The position numbers and the translations under genes were made by a program. A stretch of 53,556 nt of DNA from UBA3103 sp002365855 (GTDB taxonomy: Bacteria; Bacillota; Desulfotomaculia; Desulfotomaculales; Pelotomaculaceae), in NCBI GenBank assembly GCA_030627625.1, contig DAOURR010000006.1, positions 1 through 53,556 of the forward strand, written 5' to 3'. Of this stretch, positions 1 to 8,874 are shown one piece after another (the stretch's first letter is position 1; every line of letters begins with the position of its first letter). The notes beneath the pieces are model-generated. The model searched no databases, was not told the DNA's origin, and saw nothing but the letters and a program-made list of their open reading frames with translations.

Positions 1-130
1 ATCGGCTGAATACTGATTACGCTTTTTCATGCTCCCATTTTAACTTATTTTTCTTGTCCTGTGTCTCAATTCTTGGGAGCATTATATATTATTCAGGTAC
101 AAAGAATTTTAACTAAGAGTGTTTTAGTTT

Positions 131-292
131 ATGTTTTTGGATAAAGAAGATTTATATGGAATAGCTGGTGGGGTAGCTTTTGCAGTAGGTTGGCTGTTCT
201 TATCGGGGTTTGAGAGTTTTCTGCAACCCATTGCTGGCGGATTATTTTTTATCGTCACCTGGTTTGTTGCCAGAAGAATCTCCGAGAAATAA
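131..292 (+). CDS. Small hydrophobic membrane protein, 53 aa
   Basis: An ATG at 131 opens a 53-codon frame ending TAA at 290-292. The product begins MFLDKEDLYG and has two hydrophobic stretches (roughly residues 9-27 and 30-46) before a basic end (ARRISEK), so it reads as a two-helix inner-membrane microprotein. No strong Shine-Dalgarno precedes it. It lies just upstream of recQ and would be hidden if recQ were started too far upstream. No family recognised; it may be a real small protein or chance. Confidence 0.45.
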   Translation: MFLDKEDLYGIAGGVAFAVGWLFLSGFESFLQPIAGGLFFIVTWFVARRISEK

Positions 293-353
293 GATTAAGT
301 TATGGTACCTGGTACAATTGTTAGTTATTACGTTTTTAGGTAGGAGTAGAAAG

Positions 354-2489
354 ATGTTACAAAAGGCCCGGTCAATTTTAAAAGAACATTATGGTTTTAC
401 GTCCTTCAAAAAAGGGCAGGAGCAGATTATAAAGAGCATTTTGAAGGGCAGGGACACCATGGGGATCATGCCCACGGGCGGCGGCAAGTCCGCCTGCTAC
501 CAGATCCCGGCACTGCTGTTTCCCGGGCTGACCCTGGTATTTTCTCCCCTGATCTCCCTGATGAAGGATCAGGTGGACAACCTGGATAGCCTGGGGATAC
601 CAGGAACTTTCATCAACAGCAGCTTGAGCTATAAAGAGGTGGAAGATAGAATCGGTCAGGCTGCCCGGGGACAATTTAAGCTGCTCTACGTGGCGCCCGA
701 AAGGCTGGAATCAACCAGGCTTCTGTACATTATTCGATCACTGCCTATTTCTTTGCTGGCCGTGGACGAAGCCCATTGTGTGTCCCAATGGGGCCACGAC
801 TTTCGGCCCAGCTATATGGCCATCGGTCAATTTATTAAGGAACTGCCCCGCCGGCCGGTGGTGGCTGCGTTTACAGCCACCGCTACGTCCGAGGTGCGCC
901 AAGATATCATAAAGATGCTCGGTTTAAGGAATCAGGAGTGCGTTGTGACGGGGTTCAACCGGGAAAACCTGTCTTTTTCAGTGCTCCGGGGTGAAAACAA
1001 AAGGGACTTTTTACTGGAATACCTTGCCGGCAGGAAGGAACAGGCCGGGATTATTTACGCGGCAACAAGAAAAGAAGTGGACAACCTCACCGAACTCCTT
1101 TATCAGAAGGGATATAACGTGGGAAAATACCACGCCGGGCTCAATGATGAGGACAGAATCAGCAACCAGGAAAAGTTCCTCTATGATGACATCCGGATTA
1201 TGGTCGCCACCAATGCCTTTGGCATGGGCATCGACAAGTCCAACGTCCGCTATGTGATCCACTACAACCTCCCCAAAAATATGGAGGCTTACTATCAGGA
1301 AGCCGGCCGCGCTGGGAGAGACGACGAGCCGGGAGATTGCATCTTGCTGTTCAGTCCGCAAGATATTCAGATTCAAAAATTCCTGATCGAACAGACGCAG
1401 TATTCGCCGGAAAGAAAATCAAACGAGTACCGGAAATTACAAGAAATGGTAGTTTATTGCCATACCCCCCAATGCTTGAGAAAATATATTCTACAGTATT
1501 TCGGCGAAGAGGATATACCGGAGGTATGCGGGAACTGCGGCACCTGTAGCGACAACAACGAACTGGAAGATAAAACGGTTGATGCCCAGATGATCTTTTC
1601 CTGCATTATGCGCATGAGGGAACAGTTCGGCATTTCCCTGGTGGCAGATGTTTTAAAGGGTTCCAAAAACAAAAAGGTTCTGCAGTATGGGTTTGACAGC
1701 CTGTCCACCTACGGCCTGATGAAAGACCGGATCTTAAAGCAAATCAGCGACTTTACTAATGTATTGGTTGCCGAAGGCTACATCCATCTGACGGAAGGAC
1801 AGTACCCCGTGGCCAAATTGACCCCTCGTGCCTTTGCTGTGCTGAAAGGACTGGAGAAAGTCCTACTCAAGGTGCGGAAAAAAGAAATGGCTGCCGCCGT
1901 GGATAACTCCCTTTTTGAACAATTGCGCGGACTACGCAAGGAGATTGCGCAAAGGAATGGAATACCCCCTTACATTGTTTTCTCAGACAGCACCCTGCGG
2001 GAAATATCTGTCCACCTCCCGGCGGATCAAAAGGCCATGCTTTCGATCAAGGGAGTGGGGGAAAGGAAATTTGAGCATTACGGCCAGCCGTTTTTGGAGC
2101 TGATTCATCAGTATGCGGACGAAAATGGAATCACCCTCCGGCAGGGGATGCCTGCAGGAGAGAAAGCCCGGGAGAAAGAACCACCAAGTCATCTGATCAC
2201 CCTGAGCCTGTGCCGGGAAGGCGGCACCATAGCTGAAATCGCCAGGCAGAGGGGCTTGAATGTGGTGACCGTCCAGGAACACCTGGTCCGGTGCGGCCTG
2301 GAGGGCCACCACATCCATTGGGATGCCTTTATCCCCCATGAATATGAAGCCCTAATATTGCAGAAGATTAAAGAAGTAGGTGCCCATAAATTAAAGCCGA
2401 TTAAGGAAAAATTGCCGGTCGAGGTGGATTACTTTGCCATTAAGGCCGTGTTGTGCAAATACAAGCTGACGCCGGTACCGGCCGGTTAG
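354..2489 (+). CDS. recQ: ATP-dependent DNA helicase RecQ
   Basis: 3'-5' superfamily-2 DNA helicase acting in recombination repair and restart of stalled forks. Visible motifs: Walker A TGGGKS (41-46), DEAH box (about 138-141) followed by CVSQWGHDFRP, motif III AFTATAT, motif VI QEAGRAGRD. Downstream come the RecQ zinc-binding cysteines (CGNCGTC), a winged-helix region and an HRDC domain (around IPPYIVFSDSTLREI). A C-terminal extension has a helix-turn-helix-like segment (GGTIAEIARQRGLNVVTVQEHL) as in many Firmicute RecQ proteins. The frame is open upstream to 210, but ATG 354 has AGGAG at 342-346 and gives the usual N-terminus; the upstream part overlaps the small gene at 131. 711 aa, full length. 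Confidence 0.93.
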   Translation: MLQKARSILKEHYGFTSFKKGQEQIIKSILKGRDTMGIMPTGGGKSACYQIPALLFPGLTLVFSPLISLMKDQVDNLDSLGIPGTFINSSLSYKEVEDRIGQAARGQFKLLYVAPERLESTRLLYIIRSLPISLLAVDEAHCVSQWGHDFRPSYMAIGQFIKELPRRPVVAAFTATATSEVRQDIIKMLGLRNQECVVTGFNRENLSFSVLRGENKRDFLLEYLAGRKEQAGIIYAATRKEVDNLTELLYQKGYNVGKYHAGLNDEDRISNQEKFLYDDIRIMVATNAFGMGIDKSNVRYVIHYNLPKNMEAYYQEAGRAGRDDEPGDCILLFSPQDIQIQKFLIEQTQYSPERKSNEYRKLQEMVVYCHTPQCLRKYILQYFGEEDIPEVCGNCGTCSDNNELEDKTVDAQMIFSCIMRMREQFGISLVADVLKGSKNKKVLQYGFDSLSTYGLMKDRILKQISDFTNVLVAEGYIHLTEGQYPVAKLTPRAFAVLKGLEKVLLKVRKKEMAAAVDNSLFEQLRGLRKEIAQRNGIPPYIVFSDSTLREISVHLPADQKAMLSIKGVGERKFEHYGQPFLELIHQYADENGITLRQGMPAGEKAREKEPPSHLITLSLCREGGTIAEIARQRGLNVVTVQEHLVRCGLEGHHIHWDAFIPHEYEALILQKIKEVGAHKLKPIKEKLPVEVDYFAIKAVLCKYKLTPVPAG

Positions 2490-2584
2490 CTACCACAAAA
2501 GTGGAAATTCCTGAGCATAATATAAATAGTACCGAATCATCCGAAAATAAAAAAACCAGACATCAAAGAGCTTGAAGCAGAAAT

Positions 2585-2848
2585 ATGAGGCTGAAATCGG
2601 AAATTGAAAAAAGAAAAAAGTCCGAAGAATTTTATAAAGCCCTCTTCGAAAATAAAATCTTCTCAGTTGTTATCCTGGATAGAAACACAATTTTATCCGT
2701 GTTAACGATGTATATGCGAAGGCATGCTCCCGACACGTCTTGGATTTCCCTGGTCATAACCATTTTGAATTCTACAATACAGCGGGATAGCAGCATCCTT
2801 CGGGGGAACTTATGTTCTCCTTTTTTTATGAAGTATTTAATAGTTTAG
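2585..2848 (+). pseudogene. Frameshifted remnant of a PAS-domain sensor
   Basis: The frame starts like a PAS sensor (KSEEFYKALFENK...SVVILDRN). Near 2700 PAS-like coding continues in another frame: VNDVYAKACSRHVLDFPGHN, then HFEFYN, before a TAG. Two frames are therefore needed to read one PAS domain, and no kinase or output domain follows before the next gene. This is best read as a truncated, frameshifted relic of a histidine kinase or other PAS protein. A sequencing indel could explain the frameshift but not the missing remainder. Confidence 0.6.
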
Positions 2849-2947
2849 AAGTAAATATAAGAAATTTTAGAAATAATAAATGGTGGGGAATCTATTAAAA
2901 GCGTAAATCATGCAGGAAAATCATAACAAAAAATGGGAGTGAAAAGT

Positions 2948-5011
2948 ATGGATTTGAATAATAATCGTCTTATCAATGAAAAAAGTCCTTACCTGCTGCA
3001 GCATGCACATAATCCTGTGGACTGGTATCCCTGGTCTGAGGAAGCCTTTATAAAAGCAAGCAGGGAAAATAAGCCAGTATTTCTAAGTATTGGGTATTCG
3101 ACCTGTCACTGGTGCCACGTAATGGAAAGGGAGTCTTTTGAAGATCAAGAGGTGGCTGATCTTCTAAACGGTGGCTACGTGTCTATCAAAGTGGACAGGG
3201 AAGAAAGGCCTGATTTGGACCATATATATATGTCGGTTTGCCATGCCATGACCGGCCAGGGCGGCTGGCCTCTGACGGTGGTGATGACCCCGGAGAAAAA
3301 GCCTTTTTTTGCGGGAACCTATTTTCCAAAAAAGGAGAAGTGGGGAAGACCGGGTCTAATCAATATACTTGATTTGGTCAGCAAGAAATGGGAAAAGGAA
3401 CGTGACACGCTGGTTCAGGCCGGCGAGCAGATTACTGAAGGCATGCGCTCGTTATATGAGGCTTCTTCCGGAGAGGGTAAGCTGACTGGTGAAACTTTGC
3501 AGAAAGCATATCGGCAGTCGATGAGTATATTTGACAGGAGGCACGGTGGGTTCGGAGAGTCTCCGAAATTTCCCACACCCCACAACCTGGCCTTTCTCCT
3601 GCGTTTTTGGAAGGAAACAGGTGAAAAGGAAGCCCTAAACATGGTAGAAAAGACACTGGAATCGATGTATAATGGCGGTATTTATGACCACATAGGATTT
3701 GGCTTTTCCAGGTATTCCACCGATGAAAAGTGGCTGGTACCGCATTTTGAAAAGATGCTCTATGATAATGCCTTGCTGGCCATGGTTTATATCGAAGCGT
3801 ACCAGGTTACAGGGAAGGAGCTCTATGCATCGGTAGCCAGGGAGATATTTACATATATACTGCGTGATATGACTTCGCCGGAAGGTGGGTTTTACTCTGC
3901 GGAGGACGCTGACTCTGAAGGCGCTGAGGGTAAGTTTTATGTCTGGTCCCCTGATGAAATTAAAGAAGTTTTAGGTGAACGGGACGGAGAAATTTTCTGC
4001 CGAAAATACAATATCACCCCGGGGGGAAATTTTGAGGGGCACAGCATACCAAACATGATTCTTGATGCTGCCGGTGATATGGCTGCGGAGTTCAATCTTG
4101 AAGAAGGTGGACTTACCGGTCTAACAGAAGAACTCCGCCAGAAGTTGTTCGAGGCACGGGAAAAGAGGGTACATCCTTACAAGGACGATAAAATTCTCAC
4201 GTCCTGGAACGGCCTGATGATTGCTGCACTGGCCAAGGGGGCAGCGGCGCTTGATGAGCCGGCTTACAGCCGGGCGGCGATGCGGGCAGTAGACCTGATA
4301 CTTAATAAATTAACCCGGCAGGACGGCCGGCTGCTTGCCCGTTACAGGGATGGAGAGTCAGCTTTTCCCGCCTACCTTGACGATTTTGCCTTTCTTACCT
4401 GGGGACTGCTGGAGTTATACAGGGATACCTTTAAAATATTTTATTTAAAAAAGGCTGTTGAACTAACCGGGAGGATGATCGAGCTCTTTTGGGATGAAGA
4501 AAACGGGGGTTTTTTCTTTAACGGCAAAGATGCTGAGCAGCTTATCGCACGCCCAAAAGAACTTTATGACGGAGCTATTCCCTCAGGAAATTCAGTTGCA
4601 CTGCTCAACCTGCTGCGCCTGGCCCGCTTGACAGGCAACGCCGAATTTGCCTCAATAGCTGAAAAACAGGTTAGTGCTTTTGCCGGAAGGGTTGAAAAAT
4701 ACCCCTGGGGACATACATTTTTTCTGGTGGGGATTGATTTTATGAACGGGCCTACTCGCGAGATTGTGATAGCAGGAGCAGAGGGGGATGGTGACGCCGA
4801 GGCAATGTTAAAGGCTGTAAGGCGGGCCTTTATTCCAAAAACTGTAGTTGCTTTCAACCCCGGAGGCCAAGCCGGGAAAGAGATTGAGAAGCTGGCCCCT
4901 TTCCTGAAAGAACAGGGACCGATAGGAGGGAGGGCAACAGCATATGTGTGCCAGAACTATGCCTGCCAAACACCAACCACAGATTACAAAAAATTTATTG
5001 GGATGCTTTAA
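2948..5011 (+). CDS. YyaL/SSP411-type thioredoxin-fold protein (DUF255)
   Basis: 687-residue member of the YyaL/spermatogenesis-associated protein 20 family: an N-terminal thioredoxin-like domain with CHWC (53-56, in the conserved STCHWCHVM segment) followed by a long alpha/alpha-barrel resembling N-acylglucosamine epimerase and cellobiose epimerase folds (motifs GGFGESPKFPTPHN, HFEKMLYDNA, SAEDADSEG, KDDKILTSWNGLM). Cytoplasmic; the biochemical role of the family is not established. ATG 2948 is preferred over 2933 because GGGAGTG (2935-2941) sits six bases upstream of it. Length is typical, with no breaks. Preceded by a decayed PAS gene and apparently monocistronic. Confidence 0.88.
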   Translation: MDLNNNRLINEKSPYLLQHAHNPVDWYPWSEEAFIKASRENKPVFLSIGYSTCHWCHVMERESFEDQEVADLLNGGYVSIKVDREERPDLDHIYMSVCHAMTGQGGWPLTVVMTPEKKPFFAGTYFPKKEKWGRPGLINILDLVSKKWEKERDTLVQAGEQITEGMRSLYEASSGEGKLTGETLQKAYRQSMSIFDRRHGGFGESPKFPTPHNLAFLLRFWKETGEKEALNMVEKTLESMYNGGIYDHIGFGFSRYSTDEKWLVPHFEKMLYDNALLAMVYIEAYQVTGKELYASVAREIFTYILRDMTSPEGGFYSAEDADSEGAEGKFYVWSPDEIKEVLGERDGEIFCRKYNITPGGNFEGHSIPNMILDAAGDMAAEFNLEEGGLTGLTEELRQKLFEAREKRVHPYKDDKILTSWNGLMIAALAKGAAALDEPAYSRAAMRAVDLILNKLTRQDGRLLARYRDGESAFPAYLDDFAFLTWGLLELYRDTFKIFYLKKAVELTGRMIELFWDEENGGFFFNGKDAEQLIARPKELYDGAIPSGNSVALLNLLRLARLTGNAEFASIAEKQVSAFAGRVEKYPWGHTFFLVGIDFMNGPTREIVIAGAEGDGDAEAMLKAVRRAFIPKTVVAFNPGGQAGKEIEKLAPFLKEQGPIGGRATAYVCQNYACQTPTTDYKKFIGML

Positions 5012-5156
5012 ATCTAATACCTGCACAGGCATGTGTTGCATCGATAACAATCAAAGCCAGGACGGATGTATGACCTTTGGTGTATTTTTAAGTAATTATA
5101 TATTTTAACAGGAATTTATATTTATGAAACGAACTTGTCTTTTTGAGGTGATGCAG

Positions 5157-5369
5157 TTGCCGGGAAAACAAGACCAGTCAAAAGGCAAGGTGTACGAGTT
5201 CACTCCGGGTAAAGGAAAGAAGCTGAAGTCGATAAAATATGTATCTCCGGAAAAAAAGCAGCTATTAAAGGAACGGAAGCAGGCTGTAAAAGACAAAAGA
5301 AACTTTATTATCGGCGCGGGTATCCTGTTATTGGTTGTCGTGATCATTACTTTGTTCAGACTGCTGTAA
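5157..5369 (+). CDS. Small lysine-rich single-pass membrane protein
   Basis: A TTG start at 5157 preceded by GAGGTG (5145-5150) gives about 70 aa; an in-frame ATG at 5124 would give 81 aa but with a poorer ribosome site. The N-terminal two thirds is strongly basic (KGKKLKSIKYVSPEKKQLLKERKQ), and the last 22 residues form one transmembrane helix (IGAGILLLVVVIITLFRLL), suggesting a tail-anchored protein with a cytoplasmic basic domain. No family recognised. Confidence 0.55.
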   Translation: MPGKQDQSKGKVYEFTPGKGKKLKSIKYVSPEKKQLLKERKQAVKDKRNFIIGAGILLLVVVIITLFRLL

Positions 5370-5387
5370 TCAAGATACGCCTGTTAC

Positions 5388-5777
5388 CTATTCAGTCGGG
5401 ACATAGGCTATAGCTTCAATTTCAATAAGCACATCTTTTGGAAGCCTGGAGACCTCAACACAGGAGCGAGCTGGCGGCTCTGACTTAAATACCTCGGAAT
5501 AGATGCTGTTTACCAGGGCGAAATCGTTCATGTCTTTGATAAAAATTGTAGTTTTTATTACGTTTTCCGTGGCGGCGCCGGCCGCGGACAGTACTTCCTT
5601 CAGATTATTCAGCGCCTGCCGCGTCTGGCTGTCTATTCCACCGTCCACGACTTCCCCGTTAACCGGATCAATCGGAATTTGGCCCGATGTAAAAACAAAA
5701 TTTAAAAATTTAATTGCCTGAGAATAAGGGCCTATAGCGGCAGGGGCTTTAAGGGTATCAATAATATGTTTATTCAT
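5388..5777 (-). CDS. ridA: RidA family enamine/imine deaminase
   Basis: 129 aa, full-length YjgF/YER057c/UK114 protein. RidA hydrolyses reactive 2-aminoacrylate and other enamines released by PLP enzymes, protecting the cytoplasm. Family signatures are visible: AIGPYSQAI near the N-terminus, FTSGQIPIDP, and the C-terminal PPARSCVEVSRLPKDVLIEIEAIA, which contains the conserved substrate-carboxylate-binding Arg. The minus-strand start has GGAGGT about a dozen bases upstream. It is divergently arranged from the thiamine operon; the gap holds the thi promoter and TPP riboswitch. Confidence 0.93.
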   Translation of the reverse strand: MNKHIIDTLKAPAAIGPYSQAIKFLNFVFTSGQIPIDPVNGEVVDGGIDSQTRQALNNLKEVLSAAGAATENVIKTTIFIKDMNDFALVNSIYSEVFKSEPPARSCVEVSRLPKDVLIEIEAIAYVPTE

Positions 5778-5900
5778 AATGTTTGGTTACCTCCAATCCT
5801 CTATATCATTATGCCATTAAAGTATTATATACTGTTTTGAGCTTTTTTACATAACCTGAATTTTTTTACACCTGCATCCGTTCGCATTCGCCAACTTACC

Positions 5901-5929
5901 TTGACATCTACAGGAAGTTAAACTATAAT
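5901..5929 (+). promoter_or_regulatory. Sigma-A promoter of the thi operon
   Basis: TTGACA at 5901-5906 and TATAAT at 5924-5929 with a 17-base spacer, a perfect consensus. It lies about 27 bases upstream of the TPP riboswitch P1 stem, placing the transcription start just ahead of the aptamer. Confidence 0.85.
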
Positions 5930-5955
5930 TTAACTACTTATTTAATTAAATATAA

Positions 5956-6066
5956 AAGTCGGGGGTGCCGCAAGGCTGAGAGAGAGTTTTCTCAACCCTT
6001 TGAACCTGATATGGGTAATGCCATCGTAGGGAAGAAAAAGCTGTGATTCGAAAGATGTCCCGGCTT
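5956..6066 (+). promoter_or_regulatory. TPP riboswitch (THI element)
   Basis: Carries the classical THI box words GGGGTGCC, GGCTGAGA, AACCTGATATGGGTAATGCC and CGTAGGGAA. The outer P1 stem pairs 5956-5963 with 6059-6066 (8 bp, one G-U). It is followed at once by an intrinsic terminator and thiS, so thiamine pyrophosphate binding should favour termination and shut off thiSGHFEC. Confidence 0.95.
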
Positions 6067-6079
6067 AACTTTTTAAAAG

Positions 6080-6104
6080 CTTACCCAATGAGGTAAGTTT
6101 TTTT
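6080..6104 (+). terminator. Attenuator terminator of the TPP riboswitch
   Basis: CTTACC (6080-6085) pairs with GGTAAG (6092-6097) over a six-base loop and runs into seven T residues. It sits between aptamer and thiS, so it is the expression platform rather than an operon end. Confidence 0.8.
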
Positions 6105-6121
6105 GTTGGGGGGTGGTTCTA

Positions 6122-6322
6122 ATGATATTGACCGTGAATGGAAAGGAAGAGTTAATCAGGGAAGGCACAACGTTGGCTGAGCTGATCGGCTTTAGGAAGC
6201 TTACCCCGGAGTCAATTTTAGTTGAGTACAACAATGACATTGTCAATCAGGAAACATGGCCCGGCATTATTTTAAAAGATCATGACAGGGTAGAAATTTT
6301 AAGATTTGTAGGGGGAGGTTAG
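6122..6322 (+). CDS. thiS: Thiamine biosynthesis sulfur carrier ThiS
   Basis: 66-residue ubiquitin-like (beta-grasp) sulfur carrier. The C-terminal Gly is adenylated by ThiF and converted to thiocarboxylate, which donates sulfur to ThiG for the thiazole ring. It starts MILTVNGKEE and ends RFVGGG, one Gly more than the usual GG tail. ATG 6122 is chosen over GTG 6113 because GGGGGG (6108-6113) lies just upstream and the family begins at this point. First gene after the TPP attenuator; thiG follows six bases later. Confidence 0.93.
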   Translation: MILTVNGKEELIREGTTLAELIGFRKLTPESILVEYNNDIVNQETWPGIILKDHDRVEILRFVGGG

Positions 6323-6327
6323 GTCCG

Positions 6328-7098
6328 GTGAACGATGTCTTGAATATTAACGGGCAGGAGATATCCAGCAGGCTATTTCTGGGGACCGGCAAGTTTTCTT
6401 CAAACAGGCTGATCCCGGAATCTGTTGAAGCTTCGGGCGCGCAGGTTGTGACAGTGGCGTTGAGGAGGGTTGACCTGGACTACGAGGAAGAAAACATTGC
6501 TGCATACGTGCCCCGCAGATGCATCCTGATGCCCAACACATCAGGCGCGAGGAATGCAGCGGAGGCCGTGCGCATTGCCAGGCTGGCCAGGACGGCAGGA
6601 TGCGGTAACTGGGTGAAGATCGAGGTTATCACTGACAACAGGTACCTCTTGCCTGACAATTATGAAACGTTAAAAGCCACTGAAATATTGGCCGGCGAGG
6701 GTTTTGTCGTACTGCCATACATCAGCCCGGACTTGATGGTTGCAAAGCAGATGGTTAATGTTGGCGCGGCCGCGGTAATGCCCCTGGGTTCGCCCATCGG
6801 CAGCAACCGGGGGCTAAAAACCAGAGAACTAATCAGGATTCTAATAGAGGAAATACCGCTGCCCATCATTGTTGACGCAGGTATCGGGCGGCCTTCCGAG
6901 GCTGCTGAGGCAATGGAATTGGGCGCGGCGGCGGTGCTGGTGAACACGGCCATAGCCACGGCAGGCGACCCTGTAGGGATGGCCAGGGCTTTTGGCCTTG
7001 CTGTAGAAGCGGGGCGCCTGGCTTATTTGGCGGGAACAGGTGAAACGCTTGAGTATGCCCGGCCCTCTTCACCCCTCACCGGATTCTTAAGAGATTGA
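6328..7098 (+). CDS. thiG: Thiazole synthase ThiG
   Basis: 256-residue TIM-barrel thiazole synthase combining deoxyxylulose 5-phosphate, dehydroglycine (from ThiH) and ThiS-thiocarboxylate. Signatures: FLGTGKFSSN, TVALRRVDLD, GNWVKIEVI (the Schiff-base Lys), VLPYISPDL, MPLGSPIGSNRGL and the phosphate-binding IIVDAGIGRPSEA. GTG start at 6328 with a GGGGGAGG ribosome site inside the end of thiS. Co-transcribed with thiS and thiH. Confidence 0.96.
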   Translation: MNDVLNINGQEISSRLFLGTGKFSSNRLIPESVEASGAQVVTVALRRVDLDYEEENIAAYVPRRCILMPNTSGARNAAEAVRIARLARTAGCGNWVKIEVITDNRYLLPDNYETLKATEILAGEGFVVLPYISPDLMVAKQMVNVGAAAVMPLGSPIGSNRGLKTRELIRILIEEIPLPIIVDAGIGRPSEAAEAMELGAAAVLVNTAIATAGDPVGMARAFGLAVEAGRLAYLAGTGETLEYARPSSPLTGFLRD

Positions 7099-7114
7099 TG
7101 AAGGATGAAAAGAT

Positions 7115-8215
7115 ATGAGTTATTATGAAGAGCGCAGCAAATATAACGGCTTTAATTTTGACAGTTTTTTTAACAACCTTACCGATGATGTTATTAGAAA
7201 GATTATAGCCAGGAACAGGCTGTCAGTATTGGATTACCTGGCCCTGCTATCACCCCGTGCGGAGCTTTTCCTGGAAGAGATGGCCCAGCGGGCTCAGCGC
7301 CTTACTGTTCAGCATTTTGGCAGGGTGATTTTCCTATATACGCCGATGTATCTGGCCAACTACTGTGTCAACCAGTGTCTTTACTGCGGTTTTCATGTTC
7401 ACAACAGGCTGGAAAGGAAAAAACTTACCCTGCCGGAGGTGGAGCGTGAGGCTAAAATCATTGCCGCCACCGGGTTAAAGCATATCCTCGTTCTAACCGG
7501 TGAATCCAGGCAGCAATCTCCCGTATCATATATCAAAGAATGTGTTGAAGAATTAAAGAAGCACTTTACTTCCATCAGTATCGAAATATACGCCCTAGAG
7601 GAAGCAGAGTACGCAGAGCTCATTTCAGCCGGAGTAGACGGCCTGACTATCTACCAGGAAATATATGATGAGGAGGAGTACGCAAGATTTCATCCGGCCG
7701 GACCTAAGAGCAACTACCGTTTCAGGCTGGAGGCGCCGGAGCGGGCCTGCCGGACAGGAATTCGCACCGTTAATGTAGGCGCTTTGCTGGGCTTGGGCGG
7801 GTGGCGGGCCGAAGCCTTTTTTACAGGACTTCACGCGGACTATCTTCAGAGCAGATTCCCTGACGTCGAGGTGAGTATTTCGCCGCCCAGGATTCGCCCG
7901 CATTTGGGCGGGTTCCAGCCCGAGTTCGATGTCAGCGATAAAAACCTGGTGCAGTATATGCTTGCATTCAGGCTCTTTATGCCCAGGGGAGGAATCACCA
8001 TTTCAACCAGGGAACGGGCTGAGCTCAGAGACCGCCTGGTAAAGCTGGGTGCGACCAAGATGTCTGCCGGTTCCTGTACTGCGGTTGGGGGCAGGTCCAA
8101 CCAGGAATCTACCGCGCAGTTCGAAATATCTGATGAGCGCAGTGTGAAGGAAATGGCGGAAATGCTCTATGCACAAGGTTACCAGCCAGTTTATAAAGAT
8201 TGGCAGTTGATCTGA
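7115..8215 (+). CDS. thiH: 2-iminoacetate synthase ThiH (radical SAM)
   Basis: 366 aa. Radical SAM tyrosine lyase producing dehydroglycine (2-iminoacetate) for ThiG, the anaerobic alternative to ThiO. The cluster motif CxxxCxxC is at C84, C88 and C91 (YCVNQCLYCGF). Family segments LTGESRQQSPVSYI and SAGSCTAVGG are also present. ATG 7115 follows AAGGATG. Use of ThiH rather than the oxygen-dependent glycine oxidase ThiO fits an anaerobe. Confidence 0.95.
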   Translation: MSYYEERSKYNGFNFDSFFNNLTDDVIRKIIARNRLSVLDYLALLSPRAELFLEEMAQRAQRLTVQHFGRVIFLYTPMYLANYCVNQCLYCGFHVHNRLERKKLTLPEVEREAKIIAATGLKHILVLTGESRQQSPVSYIKECVEELKKHFTSISIEIYALEEAEYAELISAGVDGLTIYQEIYDEEEYARFHPAGPKSNYRFRLEAPERACRTGIRTVNVGALLGLGGWRAEAFFTGLHADYLQSRFPDVEVSISPPRIRPHLGGFQPEFDVSDKNLVQYMLAFRLFMPRGGITISTRERAELRDRLVKLGATKMSAGSCTAVGGRSNQESTAQFEISDERSVKEMAEMLYAQGYQPVYKDWQLI

Positions 8216-8217
8216 AC

Positions 8218-8874
8218 ATGCCGGTAAACTGTTTTGAAAAGGCCCTGGCGTCAAGCCTGGGCGCGAGAAACCTGGTTAAGATCCAGGAGGTTAATATTGG
8301 CATTGCGGGGGCAGGCGGGTTAGGCTCAAACTGCGCCATGTTCCTGGTGAGATGCGGCTTCAAAAGTTTAAAGATAGTTGATTTTGACTTTATAGAACAC
8401 AGCAACTTAAACCGGCAGTTCTTCTTTGCTTCACAGGTTGGGATGCTCAAGGTGGCCGCGCTGAAAGAAAACCTGCTGATGATCAACCCTGGTTTGGAGA
8501 TAGAGGCGCTGCCGGAGAAAATCGGGCAGGAAAATGTCCATTCAATATTTTGCGGCTGCGATGTTATTGTGGAAGCGTTTGATCTGCCTCATTACAAAAA
8601 GATGATCGTAGAGTCATACTTACACTCCGGGAAACTTCTTGTTGCAGCCTCCGGTCTTGCCGGTTGGGGTAGAAGTGATTGCATTAAAGTACACCGGATT
8701 AAAGATAATTTCTACCTGGTTGGGGACCTTGTATCGGAGGCCCGGCCAAGCTGTCCCGCACTGGCGCCGGGGGTAAATGTAGCGGCGGCAAAACAGGCAG
8801 ACGTTATTTTAAACCATTACCTTGGGCAAATGGACGGCGGGGATAAGGATGGAGGGGATAACGATGGCGTATAA
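8218..8874 (+). CDS. thiF: ThiS adenylyltransferase ThiF
   Basis: About 218 aa. E1-like adenylyltransferase that activates the ThiS C-terminus with ATP. A Rossmann nucleotide motif GAGGLG lies at 31-36, followed by VDFDFIEHSNLNRQFF, the typical E1 ATP-binding arginine region. It is a short ThiF form without an evident rhodanese domain or Cys-X2-Cys zinc pairs. ATG 8218 starts two bases after the thiH stop; an in-frame TTG at 8200 would overlap thiH. The end overlaps thiE by 11 bases, indicating translational coupling. Confidence 0.9.
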   Translation: MPVNCFEKALASSLGARNLVKIQEVNIGIAGAGGLGSNCAMFLVRCGFKSLKIVDFDFIEHSNLNRQFFFASQVGMLKVAALKENLLMINPGLEIEALPEKIGQENVHSIFCGCDVIVEAFDLPHYKKMIVESYLHSGKLLVAASGLAGWGRSDCIKVHRIKDNFYLVGDLVSEARPSCPALAPGVNVAAAKQADVILNHYLGQMDGGDKDGGDNDGV

